Source of the DNA: Lutraria lutraria
Taxonomy: Eukaryota > Mollusca > Bivalvia > Venerida > Mactridae
Direction of reading: 5' to 3'
Length of the DNA stretch: 64,000 bases
Assembly: GCA_964023205.1 (NCBI GenBank)
Contig: OZ026842.1
Coordinates: 36,967,501 to 37,031,500, forward strand
Under the pieces are notes generated by a model that saw nothing but the letters and a program-made list of their open reading frames with translations, was not told the origin of the DNA and made no database searches. How positions within the stretch are numbered: position 1 is the first letter of the stretch; each line of letters begins with the position of its first letter. The translations under genes were made by a program, and so were the position numbers. Positions 36,985 through 46,279 of this stretch are shown in pieces.

Positions 36985-37600
36985 TACAGTCTCAACTGAG
37001 TGATTCAGATTACTTTGAATCAGATTATCAATATAATAAATATCACAACGAGAAATGTTAATATGATATTATATCTACTCGTATATTCAATTACTTTGGT
37101 TGCAACTTTATTGTAACGCATTTGTGATTAACTTTGCGATCATGTTTTAGTCAGCCATTTGATTCTTATATTTACGTATGCAGGCAACACAGGGTACCTC
37201 CTGTAATTGAGTGTTATTGAGCATTCAACGAGTGCGTTCAAATTACTGAATAGTTCATTCCAATAAATAACAACAGAAGCCCTTCAGTATTGTCTCTTAA
37301 TGGTTCTTGGTACGAATCTTAAGGAAAAAACTAAGGAGATTTACTGTTTCCTGCAAACGTACACAATGTAAATCACTTCTATGGTTTTACATACACATTT
37401 TGTTGTTTCACATTTGATTATAATATACGTTTGGTGTGTTACTTTTAGGTATGTATTCAGCAGTGTTTTGGTCATATACTAGCGAACAACTAAAATACAG
37501 TGAAGAGTATCATAAAGATAAATCTTCTGTTTCTTTATCGAATCATTAAGGCATACATCTTTTGTCTGTATTGAGAATTCTAATCTTACATAAAATACTG
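36985..37600. other. No gene or clear repeat seen
   Basis: AT-rich sequence without a supported feature. Confidence 0.4.
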
Positions 37601-37605
37601 TGAAC

Positions 37606-39275
37606 TATACGGTACCACCTCTCCAGAGCGGCTCTCTCTTGAGCAACAACCTACCATCAACACACAACAGCATGATTGTTTCCCACTATATGATTAAACC
37701 ACATATTTAACCTCTCTTGAGCAACAACCTACCATCAACACACAACATTATGATTGTTTCCCACTACATGATTAAACCACATATTTAACCTCTCTTGAGC
37801 AACAACCTCCCATCAACACACAACAGCATGATTGTTTCCCAATACATGATTTAACCGCATATTTAACCTCTCTAGAGCAACAACCTACCATCAACACACA
37901 ACAGCATGATTGTTTCCCACTAGATGATTTAACCACATATTTAACCTCTCTTGAGCAACAACCTCCCATCAACACACAACAGCATGATTGTTTCCCACTA
38001 CATGATTAAACCACATATTTAACCTCTCTTGAGCAACAACCTCCCATCAACACACAACAGCATGATTGTTTCCCACTACATGATTAAACCACATATTTAA
38101 CCTCTCTAGAGCAACAACCTACCATCAACACACAACAGCATGATTGTTTCCCACTATATGATTAAACCGCATATTTAACCTCTCTAGAGCAACAACCTAC
38201 CATCAACACACAACAGCATTATTGTTTCCCACTACATGATTAAACCACATATTTAACCTCTCTTGAGCAACAACCTACCATCAAAACACAACAGCATGAT
38301 TGCTTCCCACTATATGATTAAACCACATATTTAACCTCTCTAGAGCAACAACCTCCCATCAACACACAACAGCATGATTGTTTCCCACTATATGATTAAA
38401 CCGCATATTTAACCTCTCTAGAGCAACAACCTACCATCAACACACAACAGCATGATTGTTTCCCACTACATGATTAAACCACATATTTAACCTCTCTTGA
38501 GCAACAACCTCCCATCAACACACAACAGCATGATTGTTTCCCACTATATGATTAAACCGCATATTTAACCTCTCTAGAGCAACAACCTACCATCAACACA
38601 CAACAGCATGATTGTTTCCCACTACATGATTTAACCACATATTTAACCTCTCTTGAGCAACAACCTACCATCAACACACAACAGCATGATTGTTTCCCAC
38701 TATATGATTAAACCGCATATTTAACCTCTCTAGAGCAACAACCTACCATCAACACACAACAGCATGATTGTTTCCCACTACATGATTAAACCACATATTT
38801 AACCTCTCTTGAGCAACAACCTCCCATCAACACACAACAGCATGATTGTTTCCCACTACATGATTTAACCACATATTTAACCTCTCTTGAGCAACAACCT
38901 CCCATCAACACACAACAGCATCATTGTTTCCCACTACATGATTAAACCACATATTTAACCTCTCTTGAGCAACAACCTCCCATCAACACACAACAGCATG
39001 ATTGTTTCCCACTACATGATTTAACCACATATTTAACCTCTCTTGAGCAACAACCTACCATCAACACACAACAGCATCATTGTTTCCCACTACATGATTA
39101 AACCACATATTTAACCTCTCTTGAGCAACAACCTCCCATCAACACACAACAGCATGATTGTTTCCCACTACATGATTAAACCACATATTTAACCTCTCCA
39201 GAGCAACAACCTCTCAACAACAACATAAATTGGCTACTCCTAAAGGGTGTTGATTTGGAGAGGTTGCACTATACA
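37606..39275. mobile_element. TIR element with expanded satellite, GAGCAACAACC family, copy 3
   Basis: The left end TATACGGTACCACCTCTCCA and the inverted right end TATAGTGCAACCTCTCCA are imperfect TIRs. The right border reads CCTCTCAACAACAACATAA and GGGTGTTGATTTGGAGAGG, almost the same as the right border at 6950-7000. Between the borders are 20 tandem 78-bp units where copies 1 and 2 have about one. Non-coding. The mobilising enzyme is unknown. Confidence 0.8.
37639..39198 (+). repeat. 78-bp satellite, exactly 20 units
   Basis: Units start TTGAGCAACAACC or TAGAGCAACAACC at 37639 and recur every 78 bp without a single indel to 39121, giving 20 units. They contain CATCAACACACAACAGC and TGATTGTTTCCCACTA. 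Variants are linked: units with CCGCAT at the end (3, 7, 10, 12, 14) are always followed by a TAGAG unit. Units 10-15 and 16-19 form alternating 156-bp dimers. Confidence 0.97.
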
Positions 39276-39279
39276 AGGA

Positions 39280-40285
39280 AACAGTTTTGATGTAATTTAG
39301 AAAAGGACTAATCTTTTCTGACTACAAAGTCACTTAGTTAGAATTGATGCACCATTTTTATTGTAATAATAGTGATTGATCTTCAGACTTAAAACTGGTC
39401 CGGTTGGAAGCAGCAGCATTATGATGTCTGTACTCTGCAAACAATTAAGGTATTTTTGTCGGCTTCACATCGTACACTATAATGTAAAGTAAAGTCGCCC
39501 CAGAAGAAGCCCTTATAGCAATATCACTGATATCTAGATGTCTATCATATCAAACGTCTGTATGTTATGTCAAGTTGTGTAAGCTTTGCTTTACATTATT
39601 ATGCTCAATGTTTTTCAAAAAAAAGTGGTATTCGATTAAATAACCTTTAAGATGATATCATGCACCTAATCACATATCCGCAGGTTTCCGATTAATTATC
39701 TTACTTGAAATAGGTTCTTATCTCCTATTCCCTAAATATAATTGCATTTAGAGTCTTTTGTACCGGTAAGAGTATGCTCTCAATGCTATAAAATATCTCG
39801 AGTGATTCCCACGATTATATAATGACATAATGATATTTATCTATTTATCGAAAGTCATTACATCGAACTCGTTCATATCGAAGTAATGGCGAAGTCCCGA
39901 TTTTTATCCTTCTTATAACATATTAAAAACGCACGTATATCGAATTCGTGGTTCTCGATATTTTTATATATCGAGTAGATTTTCGGTCCGAAACAAATAC
40001 TTTCAACTATAAATTGACAATCTATGTGACCTATGTCTACGACGCCAATTTACAAAAGAAATGTTCGCACCTTTCCTCAAATAAACACATACAATTTAAA
40101 ATCGATATTTGATTATTGACAGCTGTATAAACATATTATTGTCCATTCTCACGATTATAAAACTGATATAAACCTTTCGTTGATGATACAAATTATCATA
40201 AAAACTGATATACGCATATGATTATGCATACAAAATATATTTTAAATGTATAAAGCAAAATAAATACATGTATATCGAAAGATCA
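39280..40285. other. No gene or clear repeat seen
   Basis: AT-rich. ACTATAAATTGACAATCTATG near 40005 faintly echoes GTGACCATCTATGTCGAACC at 911-930, but it is too short to assign. Confidence 0.35.
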
Positions 40286-40288
40286 TCG

Positions 40289-40515
40289 TTTAACGCCTTT
40301 TAGGTATGTAGGGCGCCTGATTCTTCGAACAAGTTTTCCTGGACCATTTTCGAACCAGTACTAACTTGCCCATTCTCAAAGTACCGACAACTTAAGTGGA
40401 AGAAATCGACAAAATCATTTTTTCATGGAAGGGTACAACCTGCCCCGACCGGGAACCGAACACGGGTAGCCGTGTTACAAAATCAAGCGCAGTAGCCACT
40501 GGACCACGGTCGAGT
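40289..40515 (-). mobile_element. tRNA-headed SINE, third family
   Basis: On the minus strand from about 40515: GACCGTGGTCCAGTGGCTAC (A-box region), CCCGTGTTCGGTTCCCGGTC (B box), then a body with GTCGGTACTTTGAGAATGG and GGTTCGAAAATGGTCCAGG. The tail AAAAGGCGTTAAACGATG ends it. The tRNA-like 5' part pairs partly (CGACCG with CGGTCG). The tail core GGCGTTAAAC resembles that of the SINEs at 17860 and 22645, although the heads and bodies differ. Confidence 0.75.
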
Positions 40516-40555
40516 ACACACATTTTCCAGCAACGTGATTTGACAACATTACTTA

Positions 40556-40802
40556 CAGTTTCTATTAATTTCTCGTCCAATGAAATGTCCGCATTTCATT
40601 TGAAATTTGAAAAATATATCGCATAAAATATGCCTAGAACCTGATATGGAGAAAATAGTCACTTATTTTTCTGTATGTACAGAAATAAAGACAAACGATC
40701 GTTCATATTTTGAATTTTATGCGACATATCACTGCGCTCCGCTTCGCGTCGCTTGTGATAATTATCGCATAAAATTCAAAATATAAACGATAACTAATAC
40801 AT
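40556..40802. repeat. Deletion derivative of the 26776-29068 foldback family
   Basis: 40560-40660 matches the inner part of the big palindrome (28 kb copy: CTCGTCCAATGAAATGTCC, then TTTGAAATTTGAAAAATAT). 40697-40795 matches its terminal hairpin (ATCGTTCATATTTTGAATTT ... AACGATAACTAATACATA, with core TGCGCTCCGCTTCGCGTCG). About 0.9 kb of arm between these two parts is missing. Confidence 0.8.
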
Positions 40803-41185
40803 AATTAGACAGTTCCGCTTCCGGTATAAACAAAACGTGTTTTCGATCGGTGATTAGTTTTTGTGAAATAACATGATTTATATGGACTTATTCTGGAATA
40901 ATTTACATGGAACTACGAGATAAGTGACATATCTTTTTGATATATTTGTGGTGTTGTGCAAACTTTGTGACTTTTGAAGATACTAGTATTTTTTCAAAAC
41001 TCTATCGTTATATGACATAAATTTGGAAAATTGATATGTGCTCACCTCCATACAGCACGAAAATCGTCACGCATGATTAACGCGGATTGTCATTTGGAGT
41101 TCTGTGTGCGATACGTGATACCGGATTCGGATTATAAAACGGACTATAATTAATTACTACCGGATAAAATAACGAGCAGATTACT

Positions 41186-42204
41186 GTGGCGGTATCAATG
41201 ACCAACACAAAGAAAAATAACCAGGGCCAACGAAAACGCATTCGGAAAGCAAGAAATAGAGGTAATTCAGACAGTGAAGCGCAAACGCTTAAACAATTTA
41301 AACCCGACCAAACGAAGGTAAGTGTGAGTGACATCTTACAAGAAGCAAACAGTGTAATGCATGATACAAATAACGAACAATTACCCGAAATTCCAGTATT
41401 TTCCCCTACAAATAAAACCACAGTCAGCAACAAAGATATCATGGCTTCGGCATCTGACACATTTATGGAAGAAATGAGGGGTCAAATGAAGCTCGTTTTG
41501 ACGACCGTTAATGATATAAAATCAAACCAAGATAAAATGAGAAACTAGATTCAATGAAAAGTGAACTCACAGCAGCAATTGAGGAAAAAAACAAGTAAAT
41601 TAAGGCACGAAATAAGTGAAGATATAAATCGTGAAAGTGGCCGAATTGACAATCTTGTAGCACAACTGTAGCATTGCAAACACGAATGGACACTGTCGAA
41701 CACAGGCCCACTTCTAGTATGGACACAAATAACAGCACTTCAGGTGCTCAAGGTAATCAGGGCGTAGGTCTAAATGACCCAGACGTGTGTGTGACAGTTA
41801 GTTGTATACCCTATGATGAAGACGAGGTTCTGATTGAAAAGTCAAGAGGAGTTATTAACGCACTGGGTGACGAGGTTTCGTCAAAAGTTGAGATCACTGG
41901 AGTCACGCGGTTTAAGTCATACGTACCTGGTCGGGTTGGCTTAGTGAAAATCAGTTTCCGTAATGTCAATGAGAAGATATTAGTGCTCAGAAATAAAATG
42001 GTACTGAAAAATTCCACACAATACAGGGAAGTGTACATAAAAAGCAGTAAGTCTCACGCAGAAAGACTTATTGAAATGAACGCAAGAACGCTTTTGCGAC
42101 AAATACCGCAAGGCAACAACTTCCGGGTTGACGCAAACGGACGAATACGCGCACGTCAGAACCACACAGCCGGTCACTTTAACACGTCACCTAATAATGC
42201 ATAG
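41186..42204 (+). pseudogene. LINE ORF1 (RNA-binding protein), frameshifted
   Basis: A basic N-terminus (KKNNQGQRKRIRKARNRG) and a polar middle lead to a likely coiled coil around 41460-41700, where TAG at 41546, TAA at 41596 and another TAG at 41668 force frame changes (fragments MKSELTAAIEE and EISEDINRESGRIDNLVAQL). The C-terminal frame from 41674 has VCVTVSCIPYDEDE, FKSYVPGRVGLVKISFRN and YREVYIKSSKSHAERLIEMN, the pattern of LINE ORF1 RRM/CTD-type proteins that coat the retrotransposon RNA. Family assignment is from pattern recognition, not alignment. Confidence 0.75.
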
Positions 42205-42225
42205 CAGTCTACCCTGCCCACCGGG

Positions 42226-42850
42226 TCTATCAAACTTGCACACTTAAACGTTTGTGGATGGACTGAAGATAATCACAAATTACGCGAGAGCTTTGTGCGT
42301 TCTAATGACGCTGATATAACTTCAATCTGTGAAACACATCTTAGTAACCAAACTGTGATTGAAATAGAAAATTATAAATGGTTTGGATTTAACAGGAGAA
42401 CTATTCATCGGAATGCACCGAAAGCATCAGGCGGCGTTGGCTTGTTAGTGAAATCTGTGAATCTGTGAAAATTATAATATCGATGTTCTAGACAAATCTT
42501 ACGATGGAATCTTAGCTGTGAAATTCACTCACAAAGAGACCAACAATGATTTTGTAGTGTATTCATGCTACCTACCACCTGAAAACTCAACACGTGGTCG
42601 AGATGCACAGTCCTTCTTTGCACATCTACTAGCCCAGATATACTTACACAATGACTGTGACAGTATGTTCATTTTAGGTGACATGAATTCGAGAATTGGA
42701 TCTCTGTCGGATACTATCGATGTGTGCGATTCGATTCCCATACGAAAAAATATTGACAATAGCATTAACCAACACGGGCATGAATTTCTCGATTTCCTGC
42801 TGGTGAACAGCCTGACCAACGTTTATGTAAGCTTTGTTCTTCAAACACCG
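42226..42850 (+). pseudogene. LINE ORF2 APE endonuclease remnant
   Basis: Shows LAHLNVCGW (catalytic N), ITSICETHL (catalytic E), ASGGVGLLVK, CYLPPENS and FILGDMNSRIG (GDxN motif), the ordered motifs of apurinic-type LINE endonucleases that nick the target DNA. The frame follows the ORF1 stop TAG (42202-42204) in phase. An alternative start ATG at 42198 overlaps ORF1 but needs a frameshift. An 8-bp direct duplication (ATCTGTGA at 42453 and 42461) coincides with the stop at 42466 and a change of frame. After 42830 the frame runs into unrelated codons, while another frame gives CKLCSSN and THFLLNC. Confidence 0.8.
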
Positions 42851-43090
42851 TAGAAGGTGAAACTCATTTCCTTCTGAATTGTGAACTCTCTGATAATCTG
42901 AGAAGCGGAACGTTCAGTGATTTATTCAGTAAAAATACACATCTCCAAAATAACGATAGACTCGCAACCAAGTATGTACACAACCAAGAAAGTGGGCAAA
43001 GTTTCTTATTTGTGCTTTTCTTAAACGAAGAAACTCTTTATTCACGTAGCATATTGTTACAATGTTTTTGTCTGCAGCTTCATATTTATA
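42830..43090 (+). pseudogene. LINE ORF2 C-terminal remnant
   Basis: In the frame with TGT at 42827-42829, CKLCSSNTVEGETHFLLNC gives the CxxC...H...C signature of the ORF2 C-terminal region, followed by a frame to about 43090. The RT that should precede it is absent. Confidence 0.65.
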
Positions 43091-43766
43091 TGTCGTAAAT
43101 ATCCATGAAAAAAAACTGTATACGTATGCATATTTAGTGTAAAATATCATGTTGTATACAATTGCATATTATTGTTTAAAACATTTAAAACATCACACGA
43201 AACATTATTAACAAGGCTAAATATTTTCTCCAGTAAAGTTTAGACTATATACATGGCTTACTTCCTGCGTAGGTTGAAATTATCTCAAATAAGAAGCGGA
43301 TTACATAAATATTGCATGATATTTACACCTTCAGAATTATATTATTAAATACATTTTTACATTTAAATTTTCGATTGACAAGTATTAATGCTTCACTAAA
43401 TAATGTATGTTTTTTTTTTCTTTTGTAACGTTATTTCATAAGTAAGTATGCCACAACTTATCTGTTAATACTATTACATGTTCCTAACATTTTGAGTATA
43501 AATGATACCTTGTTAAACTTGGTGACATATTGGCCCAATGGGCCGGGTGCCTGTATTTATGTATTTTGAAACTTAGCAGATACACTTATTGGTCGTAATA
43601 GTTTCTGTTTGTCCTATAACAGAGGAATCCGGGGCGTTTTCCTCCCGTTCGTACTTTATAGCAAGAAGAAATGTTTCCGAAAACATTATCGTATTTTTTT
43701 CAATATCATTGAAATAAATACTATTTATAGAACAGCTGTGTTTTACCGCAGTCAAGGTATACACAC

Positions 43767-43833
43767 CACTGGGGGCCAACGACGTATCACGAGAGGCGGT
43801 TCGCATCGAAAACATGTGTATGTTATGCAACGA
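43767..43833 (+). repeat. Left TIR, 67 bp
   Basis: Begins CACTGGGGGCC and ends TTATGCAACGA. Identical to the inverted right TIR. Confidence 0.95.
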
Positions 43834-44478
43834 AATTTTATGTAAACAGTCTCTGGTTTTCTGACCTCCACATGCCATTTTGAAATGTTTGACCTGCAGG
43901 GGACGAAATGTTAGTTTTTTGGATTGTCTTGTTAGTTTTTTTTATTAAGTTTGTATTTGCCGTTGTAAAATGCGTTTTCTGTACAATGATTGCGTTGTCA
44001 TTCATCAAATTATGCCAGATTAGTCCGTTATTCTGTGTAAAAAACAGTTTTCCTCAAAATTATTGTGACATGAAACCCATTTGTAAAATATTTAGCACTC
44101 ATGATACAGACATCATGTCTGTGAACATAACTTAGCATCTCCCCACCGCTTATCAGATCCAATAGAATGTATACACGTTAATATAACAAGGCCTTTCGCA
44201 CTAGACAAGTGTGTATGGTGTCAACTGAAGTCTCTTTTTTATGTATATGTTACTAACAGAGTGTGTGATGTTTCAGTCTGAAGTCAAATGTGTATATCAA
44301 TTAATATTTTGCAGTTGACAGTTATCTATTTAATTATGTGTGATGGTCTAAAGAGAACAGTTAAAATTCTCAGATGGTCTTATCATTTAATAACTGCATT
44401 ATAATAGATTTAGGCACATACTTATATAATTTACGAGTTGGAACAATTTAGAAATCTGCTGTTATCTAAAAAGTTTGA

Positions 44479-44751
44479 TTGCATTTCTTCGATTCGTTAA
44501 CATCATTGCCCCATTCATTAGTATCTATAGCAATGTTGCACCGTGCTCGTCAATCCAAGCGTGATTTGCACCGAATTCGCCAATATATCCACCATTTGAA
44601 AAAAGGTGACCCAGTCTTGAAGACGTCTACGGTCAGTTATAATGCCCCCTTCACACCAGAGCACGTCCGCACCACGCTCGCAAAGTTCCTATCACGTCCT
44701 GAAAATTTTGATGGTCGTGGCAGCGACGGGGTCAAACTCGAAAAGAAATGA
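44479..44751 (+). CDS. Hypothetical 90-residue frame inside the CACTG-ended element
   Basis: An open frame with a basic, histidine-containing start (LHRARQSKRDLHRIRQYIHH) and a polar tail. No domain recognised. It overlaps the beginning of a GC-rich degenerate repeat, so the openness may come from the repeat. Low confidence that it is translated. Confidence 0.15.
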   Translation: MHFFDSLTSLPHSLVSIAMLHRARQSKRDLHRIRQYIHHLKKGDPVLKTSTVSYNAPFTPEHVRTTLAKFLSRPENFDGRGSDGVKLEKK

Positions 44752-44960
44752 TGCACTCAGGCTCGCACTACGCCCTTACAACGTCTTTGCCAGGTTCTCA
44801 CTGCGTCTATCACGTTGCCAGTAAGTTCATTACACGTGCAGCTTCCCGTTGTCACCAGGTCTATTGCGTTAATACTACGCCCAAATTATGTGCTCACTAC
44901 GTCCATGCAGACTGAACTGCGCTCTCCCTAGGTCCCAATAACGTCCTCATTGCATTCACT
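44640..44960 (+). repeat. Degenerate 11-12-bp repeat, CTACGTCC-like
   Basis: Words such as CTACGCCC, CAACGTCT, CTGCGTCT, CACGTTGC, CTACGTCC and TAACGTCC recur, mostly 11-22 bp apart, in a GC-rich island inside the CACTG-ended element. Old minisatellite or foldback remnant. Confidence 0.45.
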
Positions 44961-45179
44961 AGCTCCGTATGTATACTGTACCATATGTGTCCATTTATAT
45001 TAACTGGTCATGATGGCCAAACAGAAGTCTTCTTTCTGCTTATAGTCATGCACTAACGCAACATAATCTAAGTTGCTTCATGTTTCTTTTTCTTCTATTT
45101 CTTATTTAGAAAACGGCAATTTCAGCATCCAAATGGCTTGTCAGGTGTACAATAACAAAATGCATTCATTTGCTAACGT

Positions 45180-45830
45180 CCTGTCAGGACGCGGTGGGTG
45201 TAGTGCAATCGTTGCCCTAGTGTGATGGGGGTATAATTAGAGTAGATGTGATGGATTGAAGAAGCTTTTGTAATTGTACTACGGTCTCTTTTATTGTTTC
45301 ATCGGTAACGTTAGATCTACTTTTTCAAAGTCCTCTGCGTCTGAGCATAGTATAGTTGTGTCCAATTGTTCTGTCAGTTCAGCACCATCTGGTTGAGAAA
45401 CTTCTGTACATCCCGGATTCCGCTTGTTTCAGGAACAATTGGCAATGGACAGACTTAGTTGGTGTGTTCACTTTAAGAAATTTCCACATTGGTCTGTCAC
45501 TTGTTACATTATTAATTTTGTAGGTATTAATTTTTCCAGTTTCCGTGATCGTTGTCATGTCATCGATGTTGTAGATAACGTAATGGTCCTTCATTTTAAG
45601 TTGCATTGTGACATTTAGTTGTACCTCTATCATCTGCTTCCCTCATGAACGTAACGCTCTATATGCTGGTGTTTGCACAGTGTCATTGCGCTTCTAAAAT
45701 GCTGGAAAATGGTGACCGGCAGTACATACACACCGCGTGGTCTGTATCCTGAAATTGATTTTGACTTCAGTGAGCAACGTACACACGAAGAGTGACCTTC
45801 GTTTAGCACCATACACACACTCTGTGAGAA
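45180..45830 (-). pseudogene. Possible decayed coding region of the CACTG-ended element
   Basis: On the minus strand, one frame from 45830 reads through CVYGAKRRSLFVC and TAGHHFPAF, has stops near 45695 and 45647, then runs open from 45633 to 45379 (DHYVIYNIDDMTTITETGKI, SDRPMWKFLKVNTP). A further frame change near 45455 gives QPDGAELTEQLDTTILCSD. The composition looks protein-like across the frame changes and no family was recognised. A frame of 84 codons can arise by chance, so this needs a search. Confidence 0.3.
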
Positions 45831-46207
45831 ACAAACACAGTCGTAGTATGCAAAAAAACCCGTTCATATGTGCTTATTACACCTACAGAACATTTCTAAT
45901 GAAGACAAAAAGATTGAATAAGTAAACCTTACCCAGTAAGTATAAGAAATGATACTCACGAACAATATTTTAATCAAAAATCTACCAAAACAAGACTGTC
46001 TACGAACATCCCTAACTTTTGAGCTTAATTCATACGTAATTGGTACTCAATTAACTGCATACAACTGTTTCATAGTATTAAACGTTTCTACTCACCATGT
46101 TTCGTGCTTGGAATATGATATTCCAGCAAAATACAATGTCACTAATTACGAGAAATGTCGTCCTTAGCTTTTCAACCACGTTATGTGTACATAACATGTG
46201 TCGTTTG

Positions 46208-46274
46208 TCGTTGCATAACATACACATGTTTTCGATGCGAACCGCCTCTCGTGATACGTCGTTGGCCCCCAGTG
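46208..46274 (-). repeat. Right TIR, 67 bp
   Basis: Ends GGCCCCCAGTG and is followed by CACAC. The next inner sequence holds another short palindrome, GTTATGTGTACATAAC. Confidence 0.95.
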
Positions 46275-46279
46275 CACAC

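Larger units (their letters stand above)
40803..43565 (+). mobile_element. CR1/L2-like LINE, RT core deleted
   Basis: In order: a possible 5' UTR (5' limit uncertain), ORF1 (41186-42204), an APE-type endonuclease (42226-42850), a junction near 42830, a C-terminal CxxC/H/C segment, and a 3' UTR ending in GGCCCAATGGGCCGGGTGCC and CTGTATTTATG near 43560. The whole RT domain is missing. The internal deletion joins endonuclease to C-terminus, so the copy was disabled during or after insertion. It lies directly beside the foldback derivative ending at 40802. Confidence 0.82.
43767..46274. mobile_element. 2.5-kb DNA transposon with perfect 67-bp TIRs, CACTG ends
   Basis: 43767-43833 and 46208-46274 are exact reverse complements over 67 bp, starting CACTGGGGGCCAACGACG. 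Both ends are flanked by CACAC (43762-43766 and 46275-46279). This would be a 5-bp target duplication, but the flank is low-complexity, so 2 or 3 bp (CAC) is equally possible. CACTG termini occur in EnSpm/CACTA elements (2-3 bp duplications). CAC starts with 5-bp duplications are the rule for Transib and RAG-like elements, but the first seven bases do not fit the Transib/RSS pattern well. The interior has a GC-rich block and a decayed coding-like stretch, but no recognised transposase, so it is probably non-autonomous. Confidence 0.88.

Noticed and set aside
37772..37975. 67-codon minus-strand frame with repeated CSREVKYVVKS-type strings
   Set aside because: It is a translation of the 78-bp satellite, which is a multiple of three and therefore stays open.
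40430..40505. Minus-strand tRNA gene candidate
   Set aside because: The head folds partly, but there is no normal anticodon stem-loop, and a 140-bp SINE body with a GGCGTTAAAC tail continues from it.
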